In this document: in pieces, positions 26,298 through 35,260 of the stretch
How the letters are laid out: each line of letters starts with the position of its first letter
Position numbering within the stretch: position 1 is the first letter of the stretch
Assembly (NCBI RefSeq): GCF_900105185.1
Contig: NZ_FNTJ01000003.1
Location: 124,001-188,000 of the forward strand
DNA: 64,000 bases
Direction: 5' to 3'
From: Pseudomonas saponiphila
Lineage (GTDB): Bacteria; Pseudomonadota; Gammaproteobacteria; Pseudomonadales; Pseudomonadaceae
Notes under the pieces: model-generated
The model's input: the letters and a program-made list of their open reading frames with translations, nothing else
Databases searched by the model: none
Told to the model about the DNA's origin: nothing
Translations under genes and position numbers: made by a program

Positions 26298-27371
26298 TCA
26301 GCGGCAATTGCCCGCAAGGCGATATCCAGCGGCAGTTGCTTCTGAGGCCGAGCTGAATTCGACAATGTTCTTGGCGCTGATACGTCCGTAAGAAGGGCAG
26401 TCTGGGCGATGGTAGATCTTGGAGTTGCTGTTCCCTCGAACCCCACCTGTGCCAGCGACGGCTTCTTGTTGCTGCGGGGCGGCCTTGGCCAGCGATGGGG
26501 CCGAAGACATTGCCGGGAGCATGGCGGTTGGCTGAGGGGTGCTGATGTTCGCCGCAGACTTGCCCATAGCCAGGTACACGGGGGCATGGTCAGAGACATG
26601 CTTGCGACTTTTTTCATGGTTCCAGCCGATCATCTTCGGGTAGTTCACGATGCCGGCCTTGTTGCGAGCATAGGCACTGCTGTTGGAAACCCAGATGTTG
26701 TCGTAAAGGTTGGCGAAACGCCCGTCCTTACCCGATAGCGTGCTGGCTCCGCTGGTAATCAGCGGTCGCGCATACTGCTTGAGCGGCCCCCATGCAGGAT
26801 GGTTTGGGGCCAGGTTGAAGTCACCGACCATGATCAACTCGGTACCGGGGTAGATTTCCCCAAGCCACGTCCAGTAGTCGGCCAGGGCTTTGATCTCCGG
26901 AGTTCGGTCTTCAACGCCTTTGCCATAAAGAATGTGGACGGTGGCCAAGGCAAAGATCGAGTTGTCACTCAGCGCCCGGAAGCGTGCCGAGTAGGGCTCA
27001 CGGATGAACTTGTCTCCCCGGTCCATGTAGACCACTGCGCCATCCTCGTAGGCAACCTTCGATTCGCGGTAGAGGAAGGCATACATCTCTTTGTACGAGC
27101 GGGAGCCGATCAGATGACTCTCCAGCCGGCCCCACGCTTCGCCGGTGCGCGTTTCGAGGGCTGTTTCGAACCGATCCAGGCCGTCTTCGTTCATCACCTC
27201 CTGGAGGGCGATGATGTCGAACTTCCCGGCAACGGCGGACAGCGCCTCATAGGAGTGCTGCTTACCAAGCCGTTTCACATTCCAGGAGCCGAGAGTGATA
27301 TCGGCGGCGAGAGCCGATCCAGATAGAAGCAGAGTGAGTGCAGTTACAAAAGCAGTGATTCCGTGGCGCAT
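26298..27371 (-). CDS. Secreted endonuclease/exonuclease/phosphatase-family nuclease with Ada-type zinc-binding tail
   Basis: The 357-residue protein has a signal peptide (FVTALTLLLSGSALA, cut after residue 22), then a DNase-I-like EEP domain with LGSWNVKRLG, the catalytic IIALQEV, IMVGDFNLAP and SDHAPVYLAM. After a proline/alanine-rich linker the C-terminus carries an Ada metal-binding-like module (GNSNSKIYHRPDCPSYGRIS, ending LAGNCR). Such fusions occur in secreted DNases. The ATG at 27371 follows AAAGGAGG. It is divergent from the AddB-like gene, and both share a promoter region with two copies of the recurrent element. Confidence 0.85.
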   Translation of the reverse strand: MRHGITAFVTALTLLLSGSALAADITLGSWNVKRLGKQHSYEALSAVAGKFDIIALQEVMNEDGLDRFETALETRTGEAWGRLESHLIGSRSYKEMYAFLYRESKVAYEDGAVVYMDRGDKFIREPYSARFRALSDNSIFALATVHILYGKGVEDRTPEIKALADYWTWLGEIYPGTELIMVGDFNLAPNHPAWGPLKQYARPLITSGASTLSGKDGRFANLYDNIWVSNSSAYARNKAGIVNYPKMIGWNHEKSRKHVSDHAPVYLAMGKSAANISTPQPTAMLPAMSSAPSLAKAAPQQQEAVAGTGGVRGNSNSKIYHRPDCPSYGRISAKNIVEFSSASEATAAGYRLAGNCR

Positions 27372-27393
27372 AAAACCTCCTTTGACATGACCA

Positions 27394-27420
27394 CATGATA
27401 ACGGAGTGATGCCTGTGCCA
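27394..27420 (-). promoter_or_regulatory. Recurrent backbone promoter-like element (secreted nuclease gene)
   Basis: On the minus strand TGGCACAGGCATCACTCC is followed by GTTATCATG, 23 to 49 bases upstream of the start. TATCAT could serve as -10. Confidence 0.55.
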
Positions 27421-27475
27421 AGGCCAAAGAGAGGTCGTGAAGTTGCGGGTGTGAAATCAAGTCAGGGCGGCCTGG

Positions 27476-27501
27476 TGGCACGCATGTCGGTCGTTACGAT
27501 G
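27476..27501 (+). promoter_or_regulatory. Recurrent backbone promoter-like element (AddB-like gene)
   Basis: TGGCACGCATGTCGGTC is followed by GTTACGATG, ending 25 bases before the start at 27527. TACGAT could serve as -10. Confidence 0.55.
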
Positions 27502-27526
27502 AGCCCATACATCGAGAGGACTCATC

Positions 27527-30211
27527 ATGGATTTCAACCGTCAAATCACCAGCCTGGAAGAGGGGACTGTCGTTCTCACTTCGACCGAGCGCGTCGCTCG
27601 CTTTCTGCGCATGCAGCTGGCCGCAGCTGAAGCTGGCAGCGGCAAGAAGGCTTGGTTCAGCAAGGCTGTCATCAAGACTGTCACTTCGTGGATTGAGCAG
27701 ACCTGGCTTGATCTGATGCCTGATGAGCAACTGCTGTTCCCGGTGCAGGAGCTGGCGGTGACCAAGGCCGTCACTGATAGCTCGGGCTTGCTGCCCGAAA
27801 CCATGATTTCCTCCACGAGCACGGCGCGGAAGGCCAATCAGGCGTTTGCTCTGGCCAAGAAGTACGGCATCACCATGGATCGCGAGCTATTCCTCTTCAA
27901 GAGTGAGTACGAGGCGTTCTTCCAGTGGCAGGAGATGATCGAGGCGCGCTGCAAAGAGCGTGGCTGGGTCTACCGCGCCCACCTTCCTGAACTCCTTCTG
28001 GAGGCGATTCAGCGCGGCGAGGTAACCCTGCCGAAGCGGGTTCTGATCGTCGGCCTTCTTCAGGTGAACCCTGCTGAGCAAGCCATCCTCGATGCTATGG
28101 AGTCGATGGGCTGTGTGGTTGAGCACGCCGACCATGCATTCGAGCCTGCTGTGCCGGCGCTTGTCCGGGCGCACAGTCAGGATGATGAATATGCGGCGGT
28201 GGCCAATTGGGTCGCCGAGACCCTTGCAACCTATGCAGATGAACCGCTGGCGGCCCCGACCATGGCCATCCTCGTGCCTGACGTACGCAAGTACGGCCCG
28301 CCTCTGATGGATGCGCTGGGCCTGATTGCATGTCCTACTGCGTTCCTGCCTACCGCCGACCATCAAGAGGTCAAAACTCTGTGGGACATTTCGAGCGGTG
28401 CTTCGCTCGGCTCTCGGCCGGTTGTTCGTTGTGCTCTGGACCTTCTCTCGATCACCCCGAATGAGGCTGACATCGAGGTGTTCTCCCGAGTCCTGCGCAG
28501 CCGCTGGATTTATGCGCCCGATGCTGAGGCTGCCGACCGTGCAGTGATGGACGTATGGCTGCGCGAAAATCTGGGCTTGTCGATGGGTGGCACTGACTTC
28601 CTGCGGGCACTCGGTGCGTGCCAGAAAGCTTCCGTCCCGTCGTTCCGCGAGCGCTTCGGTGAACTGATGGCTCGCCGCGTCAGCGACGACTCCAAGCTGC
28701 CGTCTGCCTGGGCGGAGGAATTCGCAGAATCCCTCACGCTCATGGGCTGGCCGGGCATGGGCGACCTGGACAGCGCCAACTTCCAGACCATGAAGGCTTG
28801 GGATGAGGTGCTGGTGCTGTATCGCACCCTCGACGCCCAGCTGGGCAAGATCACCTATCAGCGTGCGTACATGTGGCTTCGCGAGGTCGTTGATACCCGC
28901 CAATTCCAGCCGCGCATCTCGCACGTAGCTCCTGTGTCGATCATGTCTTACGAAGAGGCGATTGGCCTTCACTGGGAGAAAGTGTGGGTGCTTGGCGCAT
29001 CCAATGCTGTGCTCCCTGTGCCGGCAAGCCCGACCCCCTTCATTCCGACGCCGCTCCAGATTGCTGCCGGCATTCCGGAGGCAAGCGGGGAACTGGCCCT
29101 TGAGCGGGGCCGCCTTGTGGTCGACGCAGTGCTCCGAGTCGGGGACGAGATTGTGGTTTCGTGCCCGATGGTGGGAGACAAAGGCGTGACTGTCGGCCAT
29201 TGCGACCTCTTTGGTTGCTGGCCGGAGGCGGGCGACAAAGTGGAAGGACGCGGCGCTCTCATCGAGAGCCTGGCTGGCACCTTGGATCGAAGCGTGGTCG
29301 TGCCTGAAGTCGTCCCGCCAGTTAGCGACGAAGAGAAAACGATGCTCAAAGGCGGCGTGGGGATCTTCAAGGACTATGCCGAAGCGCCTTTCTACAGCTT
29401 CGCCAAGCATCGCCTGGGCGTCACCGAATTTCCGCTGCCTGTGGTCGGCCTTGACCCGCGCATTCAGGGCACGATGGTTCACCTCATTCTGGAGCTGTTC
29501 TGGACTGACGTTCGAACCTCTGAAGCCCTGAAGGCAATGACAGAAGATGAGCTGTTCGAGAAGGTGGTTCAGGTCATTGAACTGGCCTCTGAGCGACTGC
29601 TCAACAAGCTGATCTGGCGCTATGGCAAGCGAATCATCCGCCTGGAGCAGAACCGCCTCACCACGCTGACCATCGATTGGCTGGAGCTGGAGAAGACCCG
29701 TGAGTACGAGTTCGAAGTCCTCGGCTTCGAGGAAAAGCACGAAATCGTAGTGGGGGAAGTACCGGTCACCGTGAAGATCGACCGCCGCGACCGTGTGTTC
29801 TTCGATAAGGACAAAACCAAGTTCGCTGATGTGGTGCTCGACTACAAAACCGGGTCGGTCATCCGCTTCAAAGGCCTGAATGCTCAAAGCCTCACTGAGC
29901 CTCAGCTTCCGATCTATGCAACCCAGATCGACTTCAAAGTAGTCGCTGGCATTGAAATCAGCGGGGTAGCTCTGGCTCAGGTGAATTCCGCTGCACTGGG
30001 CTTCCATGTCCGCTCGGACTTCGCCTCTCAACTGTGCCCATCCAAGGGGCAAAAGTCAGGGGTCGACAATCCGGTTGCATGGGCGCAGCAAACCGAGGCT
30101 TGGGATACGGCTCTTCAGGAGATGGCTGCTGGCTTCATGGCGGGGAATGCCGTCATCGAATCAGGTAAGCATCCGATGGGCTACGAGTTCATTGCCCCTC
30201 TCACTCGATGA
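27527..30211 (+). CDS. AddB-like inactivated helicase with RecB-type nuclease domain
   Basis: The 894-residue protein resembles the AddB/TIGR03623 family: an N-terminal helicase-like part without a good Walker A box, a middle with helicase-like remnants (VSIMSYEEAIGLHWEKVWVLG), and a C-terminal PD-(D/E)XK nuclease with FADVVLDYKTG near residue 768 and the following LTEPQLPIYATQ. The C-terminus lacks the clear four-cysteine iron-sulfur pattern of true AddB, as far as I can see. It precedes an AddA-like helicase gene by 68 bp on the same strand, and each has its own promoter-like element. Together they should process double-stranded DNA ends. Confidence 0.82.
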   Translation: MDFNRQITSLEEGTVVLTSTERVARFLRMQLAAAEAGSGKKAWFSKAVIKTVTSWIEQTWLDLMPDEQLLFPVQELAVTKAVTDSSGLLPETMISSTSTARKANQAFALAKKYGITMDRELFLFKSEYEAFFQWQEMIEARCKERGWVYRAHLPELLLEAIQRGEVTLPKRVLIVGLLQVNPAEQAILDAMESMGCVVEHADHAFEPAVPALVRAHSQDDEYAAVANWVAETLATYADEPLAAPTMAILVPDVRKYGPPLMDALGLIACPTAFLPTADHQEVKTLWDISSGASLGSRPVVRCALDLLSITPNEADIEVFSRVLRSRWIYAPDAEAADRAVMDVWLRENLGLSMGGTDFLRALGACQKASVPSFRERFGELMARRVSDDSKLPSAWAEEFAESLTLMGWPGMGDLDSANFQTMKAWDEVLVLYRTLDAQLGKITYQRAYMWLREVVDTRQFQPRISHVAPVSIMSYEEAIGLHWEKVWVLGASNAVLPVPASPTPFIPTPLQIAAGIPEASGELALERGRLVVDAVLRVGDEIVVSCPMVGDKGVTVGHCDLFGCWPEAGDKVEGRGALIESLAGTLDRSVVVPEVVPPVSDEEKTMLKGGVGIFKDYAEAPFYSFAKHRLGVTEFPLPVVGLDPRIQGTMVHLILELFWTDVRTSEALKAMTEDELFEKVVQVIELASERLLNKLIWRYGKRIIRLEQNRLTTLTIDWLELEKTREYEFEVLGFEEKHEIVVGEVPVTVKIDRRDRVFFDKDKTKFADVVLDYKTGSVIRFKGLNAQSLTEPQLPIYATQIDFKVVAGIEISGVALAQVNSAALGFHVRSDFASQLCPSKGQKSGVDNPVAWAQQTEAWDTALQEMAAGFMAGNAVIESGKHPMGYEFIAPLTR

Positions 30212-30230
30212 CCCTTGCCGGCGCACCTAC

Positions 30231-30256
30231 TGGCACGCCGGCCCGTCGTTAGACTG
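30231..30256 (+). promoter_or_regulatory. Recurrent backbone promoter-like element (AddA-like gene)
   Basis: TGGCACGCCGGCCCGTC is followed by GTTAGACTG, ending 23 bases before the start at 30280. It is the closest relative of the copy at 27476, so the two partner genes share this signal. Confidence 0.55.
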
Positions 30257-30279
30257 GGTACATCAACTGGAGAACACCC

Positions 30280-33200
30280 ATGAACGCATTTGCAGGCCAC
30301 CTCAGTCTTGAACCAATCCTGGCCGCCGTAGCTGCCAGCAATCCGCACGATGGCCAGGCTCGCGCCGACGCAATGGACCCGCGCCGCTCGGTGGTGTGTC
30401 TGGCTCCTGCTGGCTCTGGCAAGACGACTGAGCTGATCTACCGCATGCTGGCATGCCTTTCCGTAGCTATGCGCCCGGAAGAGGTGCTGGCAATCACCTT
30501 CACCACGTTGGCTGCCGGCGAAATCAAAGAGCGCATCATTGACGCCCTGTCGCTGGCTGCTGGCGGCGTTGAACCGCAGAGCGTTCATGAGAAGCCTCTC
30601 TATGCGCTCGGCCAGATTGTGCTCAAGCGTGACGCTGAGCTTGGCTGGAACCTGCTGGTGAACCCAGGCCGCCTGCGGATCATGACCTTCGATAGCTTCT
30701 CGGCATACCTCGCCGGTAAGACCCCGATCATGTCAGGGCTCGGCGGCGGACAGACCACGGACGACCCGCACCTGCTCTATCGCCAGGCCATTCTCGAAAC
30801 TCTGGGCTCGGTCAACGATGACTCGGCTCCAGAAGAGCTGCGCGCAGCCCTTGAGGCCGTACTGGGCTTCGCAAAGAACCAGTTCGAGAAGCTTGTCCCG
30901 ATGTTCAGCACCCTGCTGGCCAAGCGTGATCAGTGGGCACACGAGATCATTGGCCTGGACGTAGCCGAAATGCAGATGGCGCTAGCCCATTCCGTGGCAT
31001 TCGAGCTGCAAAAGTCGCTCGGTGACCTCTCTAACGGGCACATCGATGCTCTGATCAACGTCGTAGCAGATGCTGCCAGCGAGCTGCCGGGTTTTGAGTG
31101 GGCGGCGAATGTGCCTGCCGATCGAACCTCGGAAGCCTACTGCAACTTCATCCGTGACTTCTCCAGCTTCATCCTCACCAGCGATGGGAAACTGCGTGCC
31201 ACTGTGAATGCCAAGAATGGCTTCCCGGCAGGGCACTCCCTGACCAAGCGCATGAACGAGGTGCTGAAGGAGCTGAAGGGCACTGAAGAATCGACCCGCT
31301 ATGCAGAGGCGCTGAACGCCATTCAATGCCTGCCTGAGGTTGAGTTCGCCGAGTTCTCGGCAGAGATGTGTGGGCACTTCACCGTGATCCTGCGCTACCT
31401 CCTGGCCAACCTGACTCTGGCCTTCGAGGACAATGCCGCTCTCGACTTCCCGGAGGTAGCTGCCCGAGCTATTCAGGCCCTGGGTGTGGGCGCAGAAATT
31501 GGCGATGCTCTTCTTGAGGAAGATCGAATCAACCACATCCTGGTCGATGAGGTTCAGGACAGTTCGCCAAACCAGTATTACCTGCTGTCCAAACTGACCG
31601 CTGACTGGTCGCATGGCGATGGCCGTTCGATCTTCTTCTGCGGGGACAAGAGCCAGTCGATCTACCTGTTTCGCAACGCGACCCCGGAGACCTTCAACGA
31701 GATCATCCGCAGCAAGCGCTTCGGCAATCTGGAGCTTGAGCTGATCAACTTGGTGGTCAACTTCCGCTCGATGCCAGCGGTCGTTGAGTGGAACAACCAG
31801 TGCTACTCGAAGGTGTTTGCCGATAGCGACATCCCATTCATCCCGTCCGTGCCTGCACGTTCTGGTGCTGGCGCTGTAACGGTTAAGCCGATCAGCACAG
31901 GCGCGCTGGGTGAGGCGGAGGCGGTAGCAGACCAGATCGACGGCCTGATCAAGGCTGACGCAGAAGCCAGCATTGCGATCCTGGTCCGCGCCCGTTCGCA
32001 TATCAAACACATCCTGCCGGCCCTGAAGGCGCGCGGAATCACCGCCAGTGGCCAGAATATCGACCCTCTGAGTGAGTCGTCGCCGGTATCTGAAGTGGTC
32101 GCCCTTGTGCGCTCCCTCTGGCACCTTGCTGACCGCTCTTCGTGGTTCTGCCTCCTGCGCGCGGCATTCGTTGGGCTTTCCTGGGAGGATTGCGTAACCG
32201 TCGCACGGGGCGACCGCATTGTTCTTCACTCGCTGAAGAACCCGGCTGTTCAGGCGAAGCTCTCGCCGGAAGGTGCCATTCGAGTTGCCGCCTTCCTCAA
32301 GGCCTATGACGCCGTTACCGGCTCCAGTCGTGGTGACGACCTGTCTTGGGCAGCGAAAGCCCTCTGGGTTGGCCTGGGCGGGGCTGCATCCGTGGATAGC
32401 ACCGAGCTGGATGACGTGCTGACCGTTTTCGCTCTGCTGCTGAAGCACACAGTGAACGGCTGCCTGGAGAAGCCACAAGCTTTCTTCCGTGCTATCGACA
32501 GCCTGTATGCGACCCCTAAGCCGGGCCGCGTGGTGATCATGACCATCCACAACTCGAAGGGCCTGGAGTTCGATCACGTCATCATCCCTGCGCTCAACAG
32601 CCGTGGCGCTTCCGATGATGCGCCCCTGTTTTACTGGAAGCGGATCAATGACATCTTCGTTCTGGCTCCGAATCCCGGCTCTCAATGCGCGGATAACGCG
32701 CCCGAGAAACGACTCTTCAACTACCTGGGGCGCAAGGTCAAAGCCGAGATCAATGACGAGATTGCGCGCCTCGCGTATGTGATGACCACGCGGGCCAAGG
32801 TGACCTGCACGCTCTATGCGACCTACGAGAAGCTCGACGAGAAGACCGAGGCCTCCTATGCCAAGGGTTCAGTTCTGGAAAGCCTCTGGCCTGCAATCGA
32901 GGCCGATATTCGCAATGTTCAACCGGGCATCCCGCTACAGGAAGACGTTGATGTTGGCGTCCCATCTAAGGCCCGTTTGAGCCCAGGATTCAGCTTCCAA
33001 TTGCCGGCTGGCGTGTTCATCCCGGCATCGGGCAATGAGCATGCGCCGAGCGAGAACGACCTGAATGACGAGGGCCGCGATGAGCAGGGCAATGATCTGT
33101 GCGCGCGACTTGAAGGTATCGTCTATCACAAAGTCGTCGAGATCATTGGCCGCGATGGTGTGGATCTGTGGAGTGTTGAAAAGGTCAGTGGCAAGCAGGC

Positions 33201-33618
33201 CGCCATTGCCGCCATGATGCGCCGTGAGGGCTACCCGTCCGAGTCGCTCAACGCCGGCGTACAGCGTGTAATTGCGCTGGTGGTGAATACCCTTCAGAGT
33301 GCTCACGGTCAGTGGATTCTCAAGAAGCGGGACAATGGCGGTCAGGAAGTGCAAGTCAGTGCGTATCGCGGTGGCCGCTGGGTTCACCGGATTATCGACA
33401 AGTCCTTCGTTGAAGATGGTTATTTCTGGATCGTCGACTGGAAGTCGCCGGCTCCGAAGGAAGGCGTTAGCATCGAGGCCTTCGTTGAGGCAGAAGTGAG
33501 CCGGTACAGAGCGAAGATGGAGGAATACCGTCAGGGTGTGATTGACGCTGGCGTTGACCTCCCGGTTCGCCTGGCCCTTTATTTCCCGGCAGTAGATTGC
33601 CTCCGGGAGATCGGCTAA
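30280..33618 (+). CDS. AddA-like UvrD/Rep-family helicase-nuclease
   Basis: The 1112-residue protein is a superfamily 1 helicase. Motif I is APAGSGKTT at residues 42-50, motif Ia AITFTTLAAGEIKER, motif II ILVDEVQDSSPNQ near residue 421, motif III GDKSQSIYLFRNA, motif V or VI HNSKGLEFDHVII and RLAYVMTTRAK. The C-terminus carries a RecB-like nuclease with WIVDWKSP near residue 1047. This is the AddA arrangement. A plasmid-borne AddAB-like pair is unusual and may protect or recombine incoming DNA, replace chromosomal RecBCD or act as anti-phage defence. It ends at a clear terminator (33636-33670). Confidence 0.87.
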   Translation: MNAFAGHLSLEPILAAVAASNPHDGQARADAMDPRRSVVCLAPAGSGKTTELIYRMLACLSVAMRPEEVLAITFTTLAAGEIKERIIDALSLAAGGVEPQSVHEKPLYALGQIVLKRDAELGWNLLVNPGRLRIMTFDSFSAYLAGKTPIMSGLGGGQTTDDPHLLYRQAILETLGSVNDDSAPEELRAALEAVLGFAKNQFEKLVPMFSTLLAKRDQWAHEIIGLDVAEMQMALAHSVAFELQKSLGDLSNGHIDALINVVADAASELPGFEWAANVPADRTSEAYCNFIRDFSSFILTSDGKLRATVNAKNGFPAGHSLTKRMNEVLKELKGTEESTRYAEALNAIQCLPEVEFAEFSAEMCGHFTVILRYLLANLTLAFEDNAALDFPEVAARAIQALGVGAEIGDALLEEDRINHILVDEVQDSSPNQYYLLSKLTADWSHGDGRSIFFCGDKSQSIYLFRNATPETFNEIIRSKRFGNLELELINLVVNFRSMPAVVEWNNQCYSKVFADSDIPFIPSVPARSGAGAVTVKPISTGALGEAEAVADQIDGLIKADAEASIAILVRARSHIKHILPALKARGITASGQNIDPLSESSPVSEVVALVRSLWHLADRSSWFCLLRAAFVGLSWEDCVTVARGDRIVLHSLKNPAVQAKLSPEGAIRVAAFLKAYDAVTGSSRGDDLSWAAKALWVGLGGAASVDSTELDDVLTVFALLLKHTVNGCLEKPQAFFRAIDSLYATPKPGRVVIMTIHNSKGLEFDHVIIPALNSRGASDDAPLFYWKRINDIFVLAPNPGSQCADNAPEKRLFNYLGRKVKAEINDEIARLAYVMTTRAKVTCTLYATYEKLDEKTEASYAKGSVLESLWPAIEADIRNVQPGIPLQEDVDVGVPSKARLSPGFSFQLPAGVFIPASGNEHAPSENDLNDEGRDEQGNDLCARLEGIVYHKVVEIIGRDGVDLWSVEKVSGKQAAIAAMMRREGYPSESLNAGVQRVIALVVNTLQSAHGQWILKKRDNGGQEVQVSAYRGGRWVHRIIDKSFVEDGYFWIVDWKSPAPKEGVSIEAFVEAEVSRYRAKMEEYRQGVIDAGVDLPVRLALYFPAVDCLREIG

Positions 33619-33635
33619 TCGAATCCCAGCATACG

Positions 33636-33670
33636 CCTGGCTATTCAGCCGAACGCCAGGCCCTTTTTTC
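33636..33670 (+). terminator. Intrinsic terminator after the AddA-like gene
   Basis: GCCTGGC (33636-33642) pairs with GCCAGGC (33656-33662) and is followed by CCTTTTTT. It ends the helicase-nuclease transcription unit. Confidence 0.82.
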
Positions 33671-33717
33671 GTTTGCGCGCCGCCTCAGCGTTGGCCGCGA
33701 CCAGGTATAGGAAACCT

Positions 33718-34026
33718 ATGGCAGTCCCTATTGAGTCAATTCAAGTTGGGCGCGTATTCGAGTTCAAGAACGGCCCCCGCCGGGTGGTGAAACTCTCAGA
33801 GCCACTTGGAAGTGGTTTCCAGGTCACCTGGGAGTATGCCGATGGCGTAAAGCGGAATGGTAAGCTCGGCGGTAGCCAGTGGGTGCATTACTTCAGAAGT
33901 GATGCGCGCCGGGAGTTGGATGGTAAAAGCTCTGACTCTCTGCTTGCCGAGTTCAAGGCCAGCGGCCAGGCCAGCTATGTCGAATGGCTGGAGGCTCAGC
34001 TGCGTGCCGCACGAGCTGCTAAATGA
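33718..34026 (+). CDS. Hypothetical protein, 102 aa
   Basis: The ATG at 33718 follows ATAGGAAACCT. The protein reads like a small SH3- or SPT-type beta-barrel (IQVGRVFEFKNGPRRVVKLS, then FQVTWEYADG) followed by a helix. I do not recognise a named family. Its stop overlaps an upstream ATG of the next gene (34023), and five small genes follow in series, so it leads a small operon. Confidence 0.72.
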   Translation: MAVPIESIQVGRVFEFKNGPRRVVKLSEPLGSGFQVTWEYADGVKRNGKLGGSQWVHYFRSDARRELDGKSSDSLLAEFKASGQASYVEWLEAQLRAARAAK

Positions 34027-34040
34027 TCAAGGAAATACCC

Positions 34041-34286
34041 ATGTCGCAGCATCTTGATGAAGCCCTACTGGAAAGTGCACTGACGGCAGCCGTAGACCGG
34101 TGCATCCACATCGACTCTACCCAAGAACGTAACATTGCGATCCGAAGAGCGGCGGTTGAAGAAGGCTACCGCCTTGGGCTGGAAGAAGCTGACAAGCTCC
34201 GCGCTTTGCTCGAACGACTCCACCCTCACGTGCGCGGTTGCGATTCCGCCCTCTGGGACGAGTTCCGCGCTGCACTCAAGAGTTAG
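34041..34286 (+). CDS. Hypothetical helical protein, 81 aa
   Basis: I choose the ATG at 34041, which has AAGGAAATA upstream; an ATG at 34023 would overlap the previous stop. The protein is all-helical and acidic (RRAAVEEGYRLGLEEADKLR). No domain is recognised. It lies within the small-gene operon after the helicase-nuclease pair. Confidence 0.68.
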   Translation: MSQHLDEALLESALTAAVDRCIHIDSTQERNIAIRRAAVEEGYRLGLEEADKLRALLERLHPHVRGCDSALWDEFRAALKS

Positions 34287-34298
34287 GTTGAATCACTC

Positions 34299-34679
34299 AT
34301 GCCCCGCACCATCGAGAGCATCGTTGAAAACCACCGGGTAGCAGCAGCACGTCGCGCAGCTGGTAAGCCTGTATGGGATCGTAAAATCGACATTAAAGCG
34401 GTCTTGTATGAGGATCAGGCGAACACCTCGAACGAGCACTCGGCTCAGGTGGCTAATCGCATTGGTGCCTTATTGCGTAGCCAGGTGCCGGCCGAATGGC
34501 TGGATTGGAACTCCACCGACCAGGACGAAGAATTGACTCAAATCGTTGAGGGTATGGAAGCACTGAAGCCGGATAGTTACGAAGGCGAAGACGATTTCAC
34601 TCCGCTGGACGACCTCAATAGCATGCTGGCCCAGCTCTACGACTGGGCTGACAGTAAGCGTGTTTGGCTGGGACTCTGA
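34299..34679 (+). CDS. Hypothetical acidic protein, 126 aa
   Basis: The ATG at 34299 lies 12 bp after the previous stop. The product begins with a basic helix (TIESIVENHRVAAARRAAGK) and becomes strongly acidic (DQDEELTQIVEGMEALKPDS). No family is recognised. Position and orientation tie it to its neighbours at 34041 and 34696. Confidence 0.68.
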   Translation: MPRTIESIVENHRVAAARRAAGKPVWDRKIDIKAVLYEDQANTSNEHSAQVANRIGALLRSQVPAEWLDWNSTDQDEELTQIVEGMEALKPDSYEGEDDFTPLDDLNSMLAQLYDWADSKRVWLGL

Positions 34680-34695
34680 TTAAGGGAAAAACACC

Positions 34696-34902
34696 ATGCC
34701 CATGCTTGAACCCTGGAGTAATCACGATCAACCGGACGGCAGCATCGAGGTGCGGCGCGAAGGCGTATTGCAGTACACCCTTGTTTGGGCTCAGGCCTTC
34801 GGTCAGTGGGAGTTGCGCCGGGCTGGCGAGGCTGAAGTGATTGAGCGAGACCAGTACCGGAACGACCTGTTTTCCGCCATCCAATCTGGGCGAATCAAGT
34901 GA
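34696..34902 (+). CDS. Hypothetical protein, 68 aa
   Basis: The ATG at 34696 follows AAGGGAAAAACACC. The short product looks like a beta-rich single domain (SIEVRREGVLQYTLVWAQAF) ending in a helix. No family is recognised. Its TGA overlaps the GTG of a possible longer start of the next gene. Confidence 0.65.
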   Translation: MPMLEPWSNHDQPDGSIEVRREGVLQYTLVWAQAFGQWELRRAGEAEVIERDQYRNDLFSAIQSGRIK

Positions 34903-34916
34903 TAGGTAATCGGATT

Positions 34917-35168
34917 ATGGGTATCAGATTTTCCGAAGGTAACGAGCGCATTGAACTATTACGAGCGCGCTGGGCTGCTGGTGAAGCAACACCTGAAGAA
35001 ATTCGCGAGGTGCGCGATTTTCTAACTTGCAGTGAGAATTCCCCTAAGAGATCGAGCAGGTTTTTTAACTCGCTTGAATTCTGGGCCCTAGTGGCGATTG
35101 GGCTCACTATCTATTTATTGATCACCGAGATCATGCCGACGTTCCGTGAATGGGCAGGACTTGCCTAG
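34917..35168 (+). CDS. Small tail-anchored membrane protein, 83 aa
   Basis: The protein has a soluble helical head (RIELLRARWAAGEATPEEIR) and one C-terminal membrane segment (FWALVAIGLTIYLLITEI). I use the ATG at 34917; a GTG at 34899 that overlaps the previous stop would add six residues. No family is recognised. It is the last gene of the operon and is followed by a strong bidirectional terminator. Confidence 0.65.
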   Translation: MGIRFSEGNERIELLRARWAAGEATPEEIREVRDFLTCSENSPKRSSRFFNSLEFWALVAIGLTIYLLITEIMPTFREWAGLA

Positions 35169-35210
35169 GACACGATCAATATTGGGTGCTGATGGTTGAG
35201 GGAAGGGCGA

Positions 35211-35242
35211 CGAAAAAGGCAGCCAGATGGCTGCCTTTTTCG
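35211..35242. terminator. Bidirectional intrinsic terminator
   Basis: A perfect stem with arms starting CGAAAAAGGCAGCC and ending GGCTGCCTTTTTCG surrounds a 4-base loop. A- and T-runs on both sides allow termination in both directions, between convergent genes. Confidence 0.92.
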
Positions 35243-35260
35243 TTGGTTCAGGGGGGGAGG

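Noticed and set aside
27887..30052. 721-codon minus-strand frame opposite the AddB-like gene
   Set aside because: The plus-strand gene shows family motifs; the antisense frame has none and no ribosome-binding site.
30982..32685. 567-codon minus-strand frame opposite the AddA-like gene
   Set aside because: It is a shadow of the helicase gene, with histidine- and arginine-rich nonsense composition.
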